A stretch of DNA of 47,510 nucleotides, taken from an uncultured Eubacteriales bacterium. GTDB taxonomy: Bacteria; Bacillota; Clostridia; Oscillospirales; Acutalibacteraceae. Location of the stretch: assembly GCA_900315785.1 (NCBI GenBank), contig ONAL01000014.1:1-47510 (forward strand). Reading direction: 5' to 3'. The translations under genes were made by a program, and so were the position numbers. Below are positions 25,359-33,781 of this stretch, one piece after another. The notes beneath the pieces are model-generated. The model was not told the origin of the DNA, ran no database searches, and saw only the letters and a list, made by a program, of their open reading frames with translations. Each line of letters begins with the position of its first letter. Within the stretch, counting starts at the first letter, position 1.

Positions 25359-26567
25359 ATGAAAATATTAGTAATCAACGCAGGCAGTTCATCGCTGAAA
25401 TACCAGTTAATCAATATGGACGGCGAAATCGTACTCGCAAAGGGTAATTGCGAGCGCATCGGCGACGAAGGCAGCTTCATCGGCTACAAAACAGCTGACG
25501 TTCAGATTAAAAAGGAAGTTGCAATGCCTGACCACGCAGTAGCATTCAACGAGGTTAAGAATATGCTCCTCGACCCCGAGGCCGGCGTTATCTCCGATAT
25601 CTCCGAGGTTGCCGCTGTAGGTCACAGAATAGTACAGGGCGGTTCCATTTTCCACGAGTCCTGTCTCGTAGACGACAAGGTTATCGAGGATATCCAGAGT
25701 CTTTCTCCCTTAGCTCCTCTCCACAATCCCGCAAACGCTCAGGGTATCATCTCCAGCGAGCAGGTTTTCGGCAAGGACACACCTCAGGTTGTAGTTTTCG
25801 ATACAGCGTTCCATTCCACAATGCCCGAGAAGGCTTATATGTATGCTGTTCCTTATGAGTATTACGAGAAGTACGCTGTTCGCCGTTACGGCTTCCACGG
25901 CACATCTCATCGTTTTGTTTCCGCTGAGATGGCTAAGCGTATGGGCAAGGACATCAAGGACTTAAAGCTCATCACCTGCCATATCGGAAACGGTTCGTCA
26001 ATCACCGCTATCGACGGCGGCAAGGTTATCGACACAACAATGGGACTTACTCCGCTCGACGGTTTTATGATGGGCACACGCTCCGGCTCGCTCGACCCCT
26101 CCGTTGTTACATTTATTATGGAGAAAGAGGGACTTTCCGCTTCCGAGATGGATACAATTCTCAACAAGAAGTCGGGTCTCCTCGGCGTTTCGGGTATCTC
26201 CAGTGACGACCGTGACATCGCTGCGGCTGAGGCTGACGGCAACCACAGAGCCGCGCTCACTCACGAGATGCTCTATTATCAGATTGCAAAGTACATCGGC
26301 GCGTTCTATGTAGCGCTCGGCGGCTGTGACGGTATCGTATTTACCGCAGGTCTCGGCGAGAACCAGCCTGCACTTCGTCAGGCGGTTTGCGAGTATCTCG
26401 CACCTCTCGGTGTTAAGGTTGACACAGAGGCTAACTTTGCTTGTGTTCACGGCAACGAGGGCACACTCTCTGCTGCTGACTCTTCAATCCGCGTAGAGCT
26501 TATCGCTACAAACGAGGAGCTTGTTATCGCAAGAGATACAAAGGCTATCGTTGAGGCAATGGCTTAA
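25359..26567 (+). CDS. ackA: Acetate kinase
   Basis: Converts acetyl-phosphate and ADP to acetate and ATP, the main substrate-level ATP step in acetate-forming fermentation. The 402-residue product has all family blocks: MKILVINAGSSSLKYQL, VFDTAFHSTMPEKAYMYAVP, RRYGFHGTSHRFVS, ITCHIGNGSSI and FTAGLGENQPALR. SD AAGGGG supports the start. pta is not adjacent, unlike in many Clostridia; ackA stands alone with its own promoter and terminator. Confidence 0.98.
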   Translation: MKILVINAGSSSLKYQLINMDGEIVLAKGNCERIGDEGSFIGYKTADVQIKKEVAMPDHAVAFNEVKNMLLDPEAGVISDISEVAAVGHRIVQGGSIFHESCLVDDKVIEDIQSLSPLAPLHNPANAQGIISSEQVFGKDTPQVVVFDTAFHSTMPEKAYMYAVPYEYYEKYAVRRYGFHGTSHRFVSAEMAKRMGKDIKDLKLITCHIGNGSSITAIDGGKVIDTTMGLTPLDGFMMGTRSGSLDPSVVTFIMEKEGLSASEMDTILNKKSGLLGVSGISSDDRDIAAAEADGNHRAALTHEMLYYQIAKYIGAFYVALGGCDGIVFTAGLGENQPALRQAVCEYLAPLGVKVDTEANFACVHGNEGTLSAADSSIRVELIATNEELVIARDTKAIVEAMA

Positions 26568-26583
26568 TCGGTAACAAAAAATC

Positions 26584-26635
26584 AGGTCGGGAACAGGCTT
26601 TCCTTTTCGGAAGCTCTGCTCTCGACCTTTTAGTT
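26584..26635. terminator. Bidirectional terminator between ackA and the DUF218 gene
   Basis: A long imperfect hairpin with outer stem AGGTCG (26584-26589) and CGACCT (26623-26628), and inner stems CAG/CTG and GCTTTCC/GGAAGC. T-rich sequence follows on the plus strand (TTTTAGTTTT) and, read on the minus strand, a run of six T. Confidence 0.8.
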
Positions 26636-28078
26636 TTATATAGTATTCAGGAATACAAAGAATAACGCGGTCAACAGAATAAAGATTAAGTGCTTCAGCT
26701 TTTGGTCGACAATCAGACCGATGAACTCCCTGAGAAATGCGTTAGGGAAGAAATAGAGCTTGGTTTTTGCGGCGATACCTTTCGCCTTGAAGCCGAGCTT
26801 TTTTGCGAGTATGTAGCCTCGGAAAACGTGATAGTTAGTGGTTGCGAAAGCAATTTTGCTGTCGGATTCTCCGCTGTGAGTGTCAATCACCTTTTTGGAA
26901 AGCTTCATATTCTGATAGGTGTTCAAACTCTTATCTTCGCGCGCAATCTGATTGGCAGGAATACCAACGCTCAAGAGGTATTTCTCCATCGCTTCGCCTT
27001 CGCTGAGTACCTCGTCAGAGCCCTGACCGCCTGACGGTACGAATATCGCGTGTTTGCCTGTCTTGTCGTACTGCTTTTTTTCAAACTCAACCGCGCTGTC
27101 AATACGACCCTTCAATAAAGGCGTAGGTGAGCCGTCGCTGCGTATTGAGCAGCCGAGGATGATGATATAATCACGGTCATAAGGCGGTTTGTACCTTACC
27201 GAGAGGGACGAACAGACGACGGTGCTGATAAACAGGCACTCCACATAACCGATAATGTAAATAAGCGGCAGAATGATTTTATTATATAATGAGATATTCC
27301 ATTCTATGGGAAGAACGTTTGTGCCTACCGTCAGAACCGTTCCGATTGCCCAGAGAACCGCGAAAACGATACCCAGCGCGTTAACGGGACGAAAGCCCTC
27401 GTGCCTAATCAGCCATACATTGCTGACTGCGAGAAGAACGGAAAGCAGCAGCATAATCGGCGTCAGCAGCATCAGCATTATTATGCCAGCGTTCGTGACC
27501 AGCGATATGAAAAAGGAGAAAGAAAGCATATAGTTGTTTATTATGTAGTAGACGATATATGCCAGCAAAATGAAGAAATATATGCTCAGACCTCCGCAGG
27601 CGACCATAGGATAGGAGAAATCGCCTTTTCTCCAATAGTCGATAAACATCCACAGCATAAAAATTTCCATAATCGCGAGCAAAGCGATTATCGCGTAGAT
27701 GACTACTTCGTATCCGTTAAACGAAATGTTGCCTTCCGTATGGTCGATGATTGTTCCGAAAATGTTCACGGAAAGCTTGCGCTCGGTGAGGTGAAACTCG
27801 TCATCGTCTATCTTATAGCTGATATTCACCGTCGCGTCGCCTTTTCCGACTGCCGTAAAGTCCGCGACCAGTTCTTCATCATCAAAGTATAGCCTGTCAA
27901 ATTTCAGGACGCTTTCATCACTTATCTTGACATGTGATTCGGAAAGCAAGTCTGTTCCCAAAAATGTTCGCGTATGCAGGGTGTAGCGGCCGCCGACTAT
28001 CCATAAGTAAACGGACGAGAAAATCATCAAAGCTACGAGCCCGATATTCAGCGCAATTATTCTTTTTTTCGGTTTCAT
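26636..28078 (-). CDS. Polytopic membrane protein with C-terminal DUF218 (YdcF/SanA/ElyC-like) domain
   Basis: A 480-residue protein: an N-terminal TM helix, about 100 extracellular residues, then about five TM helices (for example VVIYAIIALLAIMEIFMLWMF, GIVFAVLWAIGTVLTVGTNV), then a DUF218 domain of about 150 residues with YIIILGCSIRSDGSPTPLLKGRIDSA, FVPSGGQGSDEVLSEGEAM and EDKSLNTYQNMKLSKKVI, and a last TM helix. DUF218 proteins act in envelope or undecaprenyl-phosphate metabolism in enterobacteria; the role here is unknown. ATG 28078 (MKPKKRIIAL) is chosen for its GGAGG SD. The membrane part is larger than in most DUF218 proteins. Confidence 0.85.
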   Translation of the reverse strand: MKPKKRIIALNIGLVALMIFSSVYLWIVGGRYTLHTRTFLGTDLLSESHVKISDESVLKFDRLYFDDEELVADFTAVGKGDATVNISYKIDDDEFHLTERKLSVNIFGTIIDHTEGNISFNGYEVVIYAIIALLAIMEIFMLWMFIDYWRKGDFSYPMVACGGLSIYFFILLAYIVYYIINNYMLSFSFFISLVTNAGIIMLMLLTPIMLLLSVLLAVSNVWLIRHEGFRPVNALGIVFAVLWAIGTVLTVGTNVLPIEWNISLYNKIILPLIYIIGYVECLFISTVVCSSLSVRYKPPYDRDYIIILGCSIRSDGSPTPLLKGRIDSAVEFEKKQYDKTGKHAIFVPSGGQGSDEVLSEGEAMEKYLLSVGIPANQIAREDKSLNTYQNMKLSKKVIDTHSGESDSKIAFATTNYHVFRGYILAKKLGFKAKGIAAKTKLYFFPNAFLREFIGLIVDQKLKHLIFILLTALFFVFLNTI

Positions 28079-28114
28079 TAGCGTTTTCCTCCGCAAAAAT
28101 GTACTTCTGAAAAG

Positions 28115-28143
28115 ATTATAAATCATTTTTGTACCTTTTTCAA
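28115..28143 (-). promoter_or_regulatory. Promoter of the DUF218 gene
   Basis: On the minus strand TTGAAA (28143-28138), 17 bases, TATAAT (28120-28115), 37 bases upstream of the start codon. Confidence 0.75.
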
Positions 28144-28179
28144 TCGTTTTACGAAATCATTTTGCCGAAGAAAAGCAGA

Positions 28180-28201
28180 ACGGACAGCCTGAGCTGTCCG
28201 T
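28180..28201 (-). terminator. Terminator after the DUF378 gene
   Basis: A perfect 9-base stem, ACGGACAGC/GCTGTCCGT (28180-28188, 28193-28201), with a 4-base loop; on the minus strand it is followed by TCTGCTTTTCTT. It lies about 78 bases past the DUF378 stop, and nothing else is evident in between. Confidence 0.65.
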
Positions 28202-28278
28202 CATTCATATGGTCACTGCCTTACGATGATTGACATCGCAAAGACTTCTTTTGTTTTATCGGAAACAGATGTCCGCTT

Positions 28279-28503
28279 TTATGCGTGATTTCCGATTGAA
28301 TGATCCTCAAGTACATCGCTGTCTCTGAAAAGCAGGGACACGCACCAGATTGCGGCAAGACCGACGACAATATATATAATTCTCGCGAGAACGCCGTTCT
28401 GACCGCCGCCTAACCAGGCTACAAGGTCGAACTGGAAAATGCCGACCAGTCCCCAGTTGAGACCGCCGATGATTGAAAGTATCAGCGCAATTCTATCGAT
28501 CAT
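28279..28503 (-). CDS. DUF378 small membrane protein
   Basis: A 74-residue protein with two TM helices (ALILSIIGGLNWGLVGIF and ARIIYIVVGLAAIWCVSLLF). The GGLNWGLVGIFQFDLVAWL block is the DUF378 hallmark. The C-terminus is short and charged. SD AAAGGAGGT lies close to the start, but it is also the 3' arm of a 12-base terminator-like hairpin, so translation and transcription may interfere. Function of the family unknown. Confidence 0.9.
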   Translation of the reverse strand: MIDRIALILSIIGGLNWGLVGIFQFDLVAWLGGGQNGVLARIIYIVVGLAAIWCVSLLFRDSDVLEDHSIGNHA

Positions 28504-28506
28504 AAA

Positions 28507-28558
28507 AAATAAACCTCCTTTTGTTTATCAACTCTATTGTTGACGCAAAGGAGGTTTT
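28507..28558 (-). terminator. Hairpin that holds the SD of the DUF378 gene
   Basis: Read on the minus strand, AAACCTCCTTTG (28557-28546) pairs with CAAAAGGAGGTTT (28523-28511), with an inner GTCAAC/GTTGA helix, followed by ATTTTTT and then the ATG of the DUF378 gene. It has the form of a terminator for the Zn-ribbon gene upstream. The SD of the DUF378 gene is inside its 3' arm. Confidence 0.75.
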
Positions 28559-28561
28559 TAT

Positions 28562-28939
28562 TCATTTAAAAAATATTTTTATTATCAAAATTATTATGCC
28601 GATTGAGAACAGCGCTACACCTATCATTCTCGTTACGAAAACCGCTTTTTTGATTTTCATCGAGCTTATCATATTCTCAACAGGGAAGGGAAGGAAGAAC
28701 ACCGTCGAGCCGAGAATCAGCAGCGCCGCGCTTACTATCCACGAACCGATTCCTACGTCAAACGCGGAGAGAAAAATTCCTACAGGCATAAGAAATACGC
28801 CGAAGATGTTCAGAGCGCCGAACGGCTTCTGATACTTTTCTCTCAATGTATAGAAGTCAAGCGCCTTCTTTTCGCAGTTTTCGTCACAATACTGGTCGTA
28901 GTAGGAAATCTCCTTGGCACAGTAATCACATTTTTTCAT
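28562..28939 (-). CDS. Zinc-ribbon plus three-TM protein of unknown function
   Basis: A 125-residue protein. It starts MKKCDYCAKEISYYDQYCDENCEKK, a treble-clef-like cysteine cluster (CxxC, then CxxxC) that probably binds zinc on the cytoplasmic side. About three hydrophobic helices follow (FGVFLMPVGIFLSAF, WIVSAALLILGSTVFFL, MIGVALFSIGIIILIIKIFF). It overlaps the end of lgt by 14 bases and uses SD GGGTGA, so it is probably translated from the lgt transcript. No name can be given. Confidence 0.75.
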   Translation of the reverse strand: MKKCDYCAKEISYYDQYCDENCEKKALDFYTLREKYQKPFGALNIFGVFLMPVGIFLSAFDVGIGSWIVSAALLILGSTVFFLPFPVENMISSMKIKKAVFVTRMIGVALFSIGIIILIIKIFFK

Positions 28940-29729
28940 TTATTATTTCACCCTTTTTCTTTTTGAATAACACCAAAACGCTGATTGCGATGAGCACCAG
29001 GCTAATCCACTGGCTTGTTGAGAGGAACAGGAAAAAGCCGCGGTATTCGTCGCCTCTGAGGAATTCGATAAAAAACCTTGCAGTGCCGTAGCAGAGGAAA
29101 TAGACGTAAATCAGCCTGTGTTTCATAATTCCTTTACGGAATAATATAAGCAAGAAAACAAACAGCGCGAGGTTGATTCCGCTCTCCAGAAGCTGAACAG
29201 GAAAACGGCTCACATGGTTTCCGCTCTCGACAATTCCGTTGGCAGTTGTAAAACCAAAGGGACTTTCAATACCGTAGCAGCAGCCCGCAAAGAAACAGCC
29301 GAGCCTTGCAACGCAATGAAACAGCGGTACACCCACAACAAAGCAATCCGAGAAGTTCTTGAGGTCAAGCTTTCTGAATTTGCAGTAGAGCGCGCCAAAG
29401 CCGATAGCAGTCAGCAGTCCGCCGTAGAACACCATTCCGTCCATAAACTTGAAGATTATGTCGAAGAAGTAGTGCTTGTCCCAGCCTTCGGAAAAGTAAA
29501 GCCCGAGGTAATAGACGATGTTGCTTATATTCGTGATTCCGTAGAGCAGATGCGCTCCGAGGAACGCGCCGATAAGCATAAAGATTTCGCCGAAGAGTAT
29601 ATCCTCGAGCAGAATTTTGTATCTGCGTCCCAGAATAAAAGCCGTTATGCCCATCATAACGAGTCCTATTGCGGCACAAAAGCCGTATGTGCTCATTTCG
29701 GAGCCAAAGAAGCTAAACTCGGGTAACAT
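28926..29729 (-). CDS. lgt: Lgt-type prolipoprotein diacylglyceryl transferase
   Basis: A 267-residue polytopic membrane protein of the Lgt family, which transfers diacylglycerol from phosphatidylglycerol to the Cys of lipoprotein precursors. It shows the clostridial version of the signature, VARLGCFFAGCCYG, near residue 150, with further family features: MVFYGGLLTAIGFGALYCKF, RFPVQLLESGINL and ARFFIEFLRGDEYRG. Seven or so TM helices are apparent. SD GGAAGTGA. Divergent from lepA. Clostridia often carry more than one Lgt-like gene, so this may not be the only or main enzyme. Confidence 0.9.
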   Translation of the reverse strand: MLPEFSFFGSEMSTYGFCAAIGLVMMGITAFILGRRYKILLEDILFGEIFMLIGAFLGAHLLYGITNISNIVYYLGLYFSEGWDKHYFFDIIFKFMDGMVFYGGLLTAIGFGALYCKFRKLDLKNFSDCFVVGVPLFHCVARLGCFFAGCCYGIESPFGFTTANGIVESGNHVSRFPVQLLESGINLALFVFLLILFRKGIMKHRLIYVYFLCYGTARFFIEFLRGDEYRGFFLFLSTSQWISLVLIAISVLVLFKKKKGEIINEKM

Positions 29730-29761
29730 ATCATCACTTCCGTTTAAAATCTTTCCCGTAT

Positions 29762-29790
29762 ATTGTAGCAGATTTTTGTCGTATTAGCAA
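29762..29790 (-). promoter_or_regulatory. lgt promoter
   Basis: On the minus strand TTGCTA (29790-29785), 17 bases, TACAAT (29767-29762), divergent from the lepA promoter. Confidence 0.7.
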
Positions 29791-29798
29791 GTCATAGC

Positions 29799-29827
29799 TT
29801 GTAAAACCGCTTTTGATATGTTAAAAT
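29799..29827 (+). promoter_or_regulatory. lepA promoter
   Basis: TTGTAA (29799-29804), 17 bases, TAAAAT (29822-29827), 32 bases before the TTG start of lepA. Confidence 0.65.
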
Positions 29828-29858
29828 ATAAAAGATATTTTATTTACAGGTGATAAAC

Positions 29859-31670
29859 TTGAATTTTGAACAGGATAAAATAAGGAATTTTTCAATAATT
29901 GCCCATATAGACCACGGAAAAAGCACGCTCGCAGACCGAATCCTCGAGCTGACAAAGAGCGTTGCAGTCCGTGATATGGAGAACCAGATACTCGATGATA
30001 TGGAACTCGAGAGGGAGAGAGGCATCACAATCAAGGCGCGTGCCGTTACGACCGTTTATCACGCGGACGACGGCAACGATTACCTCTTTAACCTCATCGA
30101 TACTCCGGGTCATGTCGACTTCAACTACGAGGTCAGCCGTTCGCTCGCAGCGTGTGAGGGCGCCGTGCTGATTGTCGACGCGTCACAGGGTATCGAGGCT
30201 CAGACGCTCGCAAATACCTATCTTGCAGTCGACAGCGGACTTGAGATTGTCCCTGTTGTCAACAAGATTGACCTACCCTCAGCCGACCCCGAGAGAGTCT
30301 GCAAGGAAATTGAGGACGTTATCGGCATTCCCGCAGAGGACGCTCCGCGAATTTCCGCAAAGCAGGGTCTTAATATCCACGATGTCCTCGAGAAAATCGT
30401 TTCCGATATTCCCGCGCCGACAGGCGATGTGAACGCTCCGCTTCGCGGTCTGATTTTTGACAGCTATTACGACAGCTACAAGGGTGTTATCATCTATGTG
30501 CGTCTAAAGGAAGGTCAGATTAAGAACGGCGACGAGTTCAAGCTTATGGCGACAGGCTCGAAATTCTCTGTTGTTGAGTGCGGACTTATGCACGCGACCT
30601 CTATGGAGAACACGGGTATTCTCAGAGCAGGCGAGGTAGGCTACATTGCCGCGTCAATCAAGTCGCTCTCCGACGCTCAGGTCGGCGATACAATCACGCT
30701 TGCTTCAAATCCCGCAGACGAGCCGCTTCCAGGTTACCGTGAGGCTCAGTCTATGGTATTCTGCGGTATCTATCCTGTGGACGGAGCGCGCTACGGCGAC
30801 CTCAAGGACGCGCTTGAAAAGCTCAAGCTAAACGACGCTTCGCTCACATTTGAGCCCGAAACCTCTGTAGCGCTCGGATTCGGTTACCGCTGCGGCTTCC
30901 TCGGACTTCTGCATATGGAGATTATCCAGGAAAGGCTCGAGAGGGAATACAACCTTGATTTGATTACCACCGCTCCCAGCGTTATCTATAAGATTTATAA
31001 AACCGACGGCTCAGTCGAAAACATTGATAACCCGACAAACTATCCCGACCCCGCATTGATTGCCGAGGCTGAGGAACCGATGACCGACGCGCATATCTAT
31101 TCGCCCGCCGATTATGTCGGAAATATTATGGAGCTTTGTCAGGACAGACGCGGTGTGTTTATCGGTATGGATTATATCGATTCCGACCGCGTTGATATCC
31201 ACTACAAGCTGCCGCTTGCTGAGATTATCTATGACTTTTTCGATACGCTCAAGTCTCGCACCAGAGGCTACGCATCGTTTGACTACGAGCTCGCCGAGTA
31301 CGTCAAAAGCGACCTTGTCAAGCTTGATATTATGCTCAACGGCGAGGTTGTCGACGCGCTGAGCTTCATTATCCACAAGGACAAGGCGTACCCCAGAGCA
31401 AGGAAAATGGCTGAAAAGCTCAAGGAGAAGATTCCGCGTCAGCTCTTTGAGGTTCCGATTCAGGCTTGTATCGGCGGCAAGATTATTGCGCGCGAAACAG
31501 TCAAGGCTATGCGCAAGGATGTACTTGCCAAGTGCTACGGCGGCGATATCAGCCGAAAGAAGAAGCTGCTCGAAAAGCAGAAAGAGGGTAAAAAGCGTAT
31601 GCGCCAGCTCGGTACCGTCGAGGTTCCGCAGGAAGCGTTTATGGCTGTGCTCAAGCTCGATACAGATTGA
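29859..31670 (+). CDS. lepA: LepA (EF-4), ribosome-associated GTPase
   Basis: Translational GTPase that binds elongating or initiating ribosomes. The 603-residue product has normal length and order: G1 [13 protein letters not shown] near residue 15, the G2 RGITIKA region, G3 DTPGHVDF, G4 NKIDLP, domain II, and the LepA-specific C-terminal domain ([33 protein letters not shown]). I chose TTG 29859 ([20 protein letters not shown]) because AGGTGA ends 5 bases upstream; the GTG at 29850 lies within that SD. The GTG-starting channel gene follows after 18 bases and is likely co-transcribed. Confidence 0.97.
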   Translation: MNFEQDKIRNFSIIAHIDHGKSTLADRILELTKSVAVRDMENQILDDMELERERGITIKARAVTTVYHADDGNDYLFNLIDTPGHVDFNYEVSRSLAACEGAVLIVDASQGIEAQTLANTYLAVDSGLEIVPVVNKIDLPSADPERVCKEIEDVIGIPAEDAPRISAKQGLNIHDVLEKIVSDIPAPTGDVNAPLRGLIFDSYYDSYKGVIIYVRLKEGQIKNGDEFKLMATGSKFSVVECGLMHATSMENTGILRAGEVGYIAASIKSLSDAQVGDTITLASNPADEPLPGYREAQSMVFCGIYPVDGARYGDLKDALEKLKLNDASLTFEPETSVALGFGYRCGFLGLLHMEIIQERLEREYNLDLITTAPSVIYKIYKTDGSVENIDNPTNYPDPALIAEAEEPMTDAHIYSPADYVGNIMELCQDRRGVFIGMDYIDSDRVDIHYKLPLAEIIYDFFDTLKSRTRGYASFDYELAEYVKSDLVKLDIMLNGEVVDALSFIIHKDKAYPRARKMAEKLKEKIPRQLFEVPIQACIGGKIIARETVKAMRKDVLAKCYGGDISRKKKLLEKQKEGKKRMRQLGTVEVPQEAFMAVLKLDTD

Positions 31671-31688
31671 TACAAGGGGAGTTGTATT

Positions 31689-32123
31689 GTGAAAAAACGG
31701 CAGAGACGCAGATTGTTATTTCAGGCTTTCAAAACAGGCGGCGCCGATAAAATTCTCAGCGGTTATCTGGTATGGTTTTTTGTCGCGGCAATACCGATCT
31801 GGATATGGGAGCCGGGTATTCACAGCTATGTGGACAGCCTGTGGTACTGCTTTGCTTCCGCAACGTCAATCGGCTACGGTGACTTTGCGGCGGTTACGCT
31901 CGTCGGCAGAATAATAACCGTTCTTCTGTCAATTTATTCAATCGCAGTTATTGCGGTTTTCACCGCGGTTATCACGAGCTTTTTTCTTGATGTATCGCGT
32001 TTCAAAGCGAATGACAGCGCGCGTAAATTCCTTGATGATCTCGAGCATCTGCCCGATTTGTCAAAGGAAGAATTAGAGGAGCTCTCACAGAGAGTAAGGA
32101 ACTTTCAAAAGAAAAACAAGTAA
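31689..32123 (+). CDS. Two-TM potassium channel family protein
   Basis: A 144-residue protein with a basic N-terminus, TM1 (ILSGYLVWFFVAAIPIWIW), a pore loop with the selectivity filter SATSIGYGDF near residue 60, and TM2 (IITVLLSIYSIAVIAVFTAVITSFFL), then a charged helical tail. This is the ion_trans_2/KcsA layout; a tetramer would make the pore. No RCK domain is fused. The start is GTG 31689, with SD AGGGGAG slightly far (about 9-10 bases). It is probably in the lepA transcript and ends at a clear terminator. The Trk system at 40.8 kb is a separate potassium route. Confidence 0.88.
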   Translation: MKKRQRRRLLFQAFKTGGADKILSGYLVWFFVAAIPIWIWEPGIHSYVDSLWYCFASATSIGYGDFAAVTLVGRIITVLLSIYSIAVIAVFTAVITSFFLDVSRFKANDSARKFLDDLEHLPDLSKEELEELSQRVRNFQKKNK

Positions 32124-32129
32124 CTTATG

Positions 32130-32160
32130 GGGCATTTCACACAAATGTGAAGTGCCCTTT
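32130..32160 (+). terminator. Terminator after the channel gene
   Basis: GGGCATTTCACA (32130-32141) and TGTGAAGTGCCC (32146-32157) pair over 12 bases with one G-T pair, followed by TTT. Confidence 0.75.
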
Positions 32161-32200
32161 ATGTGTACATGTTGCACAAATCAGGGCGCGTTTTTTTGGA

Positions 32201-32229
32201 TTGCTAAACATTCGTCTGTATGGTAAAAT
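32201..32229 (+). promoter_or_regulatory. Promoter of the tandem LRR genes
   Basis: TTGCTA (32201-32206), 17 bases, TAAAAT (32224-32229), 32 bases before the first LRR start codon. Confidence 0.7.
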
Positions 32230-32260
32230 CTAAGTACAAGAAATTCTTAGGAGGATTTTT

Positions 32261-33745
32261 ATGAGAAGAATAATATCAGTAGTTCTCGCTGCAATGATGA
32301 TTGTATCACTGTTTGCGGCGGCAACTGTTTCATCACACGCGGCGGACGCGTTCGTTTACAAGGAACTTGCGGACGGTACTCTCTCGCTCGATAAGTATCA
32401 GGGCGAGGATACCGAAGTTGAGATTCCGAGCGATGTCGACGGCAAGCTCGTAACAATGGTTGGCGATTACGCTTTTTCTGCGAACAAGCTTATCACCAAA
32501 GTTGTTGTTCCCGAAACCGTTAAGACGCTAGGCGTCTGCGCTTTCAATATGTGCGACAAGCTCAGAGAAGTAAGACTTCCCAACGGTATCAAGCGTATCG
32601 AAATGTTTACTTTCTCGCAATGTCCCAAGCTAAAGACCATCAACATTCCGAAGAGCACAGTGGAGATTGACAACGGCGCCTTTGAATACTGCAAATCACT
32701 TGAGTCGATTTCGCTTCCCGAAAATGTCACAACTGTCGGTTACGGAGCATTCGCAAATTGCAGCAGGCTCTATAACTTCTTCATCAACAGCAAGGTCAAG
32801 AGCTTCGATGTAGGAGCACTGGAAGGCTGCAGGGGCATTACAAAAATCAACGTAAGCTCCAAAAACCAGTATTACGCTTCCAAGGGCGGCGTGCTTTTAA
32901 CAAAGGATAAAAAGACGCTTCTGCTCTATGCTATCGGTAATTCAAGAACTTCATACACGATTCCGACCACGGTTACAAAGATTGATGATTACTCGTTCAG
33001 TGGTACAGGATATCTCAAAAACCTGAAAATCGGCAACAGTGTCAAGACAATCGGTTCCGGCGCTTTCCTTTCCTGCAGAAATCTCACAAGCGTTTCACTC
33101 GGCAGCAAGGTTCAGAAAATCTCATACGGCGCTTTCCGTGAGTGCGTAAGGCTCAAGAAGATTTCTATTCCGAAGTCTGTTAAGTCAGTAGGAGAGCAGG
33201 CGTTCTTCCAGTGCACAAGACTCAGCAGCGTTAAGGTCGCAAGCAACCTCAGAACTATTGGATATAAGGCATTCGACAACACAAAATGGTACAAGAATCA
33301 GTCCAATGGTATGGTTTACCTCGGCAGAGTTGCTCTCAAGTACAAAGGCACCTGCCCCGAAAAGCTGACTGTCAAGAAAAACACAGGCGGAGTTGCCGCA
33401 GGAGCGTTTGAGGGTCAAAGAAAGGTTAAGAAAATCGTTCTTCCGAGCACTATCAGAAGAATCGGCTCCAAGGCGTTCAAAAATTGCACGAAGCTTGCAA
33501 GCGTCAACATTCCCAACGGCGTTACCGCAATCGGCGAGGAAACCTTCCTCAGCTGCAAAGCTTTGAAGAAGCTCACAATCCCCAAGACTGTCAAGTCAAT
33601 CTCCGACTGCTCCGTCGGCTTTTACTTCATACCAGAGGGCGATGACAGCTACGTCCGCGTTTCGGGCTTCAAGATTTACGGCTACAAGGGTACAGCCGCT
33701 CAGAAATACGCCAAGTATTACAATATTCCGTTTGTTAAGCTTTAA
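32261..33745 (+). CDS. Secreted BspA-like leucine-rich-repeat protein
   Basis: A 494-residue secreted protein. Signal peptide MRRIISVVLAAMMIVSLF to about SHA-AD, then a chain of LRR_5 repeats of about 23 residues with the step LKxISIPKSVKxIGxxAFxxC. A module near residue 345 interrupts the repeats (NGMVYLGRVALKYKGTCPEKLTVKK), and a closing cap is present (FKIYGYKGTAAQKYAKYYNIPFVKL). No sortase signal, SLH or Big_2 domain is visible, so its surface attachment is unclear. SD TAGGAGGA. The family is common in gut Firmicutes and is linked to adhesion or binding; the ligand is unknown. Confidence 0.9.
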   Translation: MRRIISVVLAAMMIVSLFAAATVSSHAADAFVYKELADGTLSLDKYQGEDTEVEIPSDVDGKLVTMVGDYAFSANKLITKVVVPETVKTLGVCAFNMCDKLREVRLPNGIKRIEMFTFSQCPKLKTINIPKSTVEIDNGAFEYCKSLESISLPENVTTVGYGAFANCSRLYNFFINSKVKSFDVGALEGCRGITKINVSSKNQYYASKGGVLLTKDKKTLLLYAIGNSRTSYTIPTTVTKIDDYSFSGTGYLKNLKIGNSVKTIGSGAFLSCRNLTSVSLGSKVQKISYGAFRECVRLKKISIPKSVKSVGEQAFFQCTRLSSVKVASNLRTIGYKAFDNTKWYKNQSNGMVYLGRVALKYKGTCPEKLTVKKNTGGVAAGAFEGQRKVKKIVLPSTIRRIGSKAFKNCTKLASVNIPNGVTAIGEETFLSCKALKKLTIPKTVKSISDCSVGFYFIPEGDDSYVRVSGFKIYGYKGTAAQKYAKYYNIPFVKL

Positions 33746-33781
33746 TACAGCATCAGTTTATTACCCATTGGAGGTATTGAT

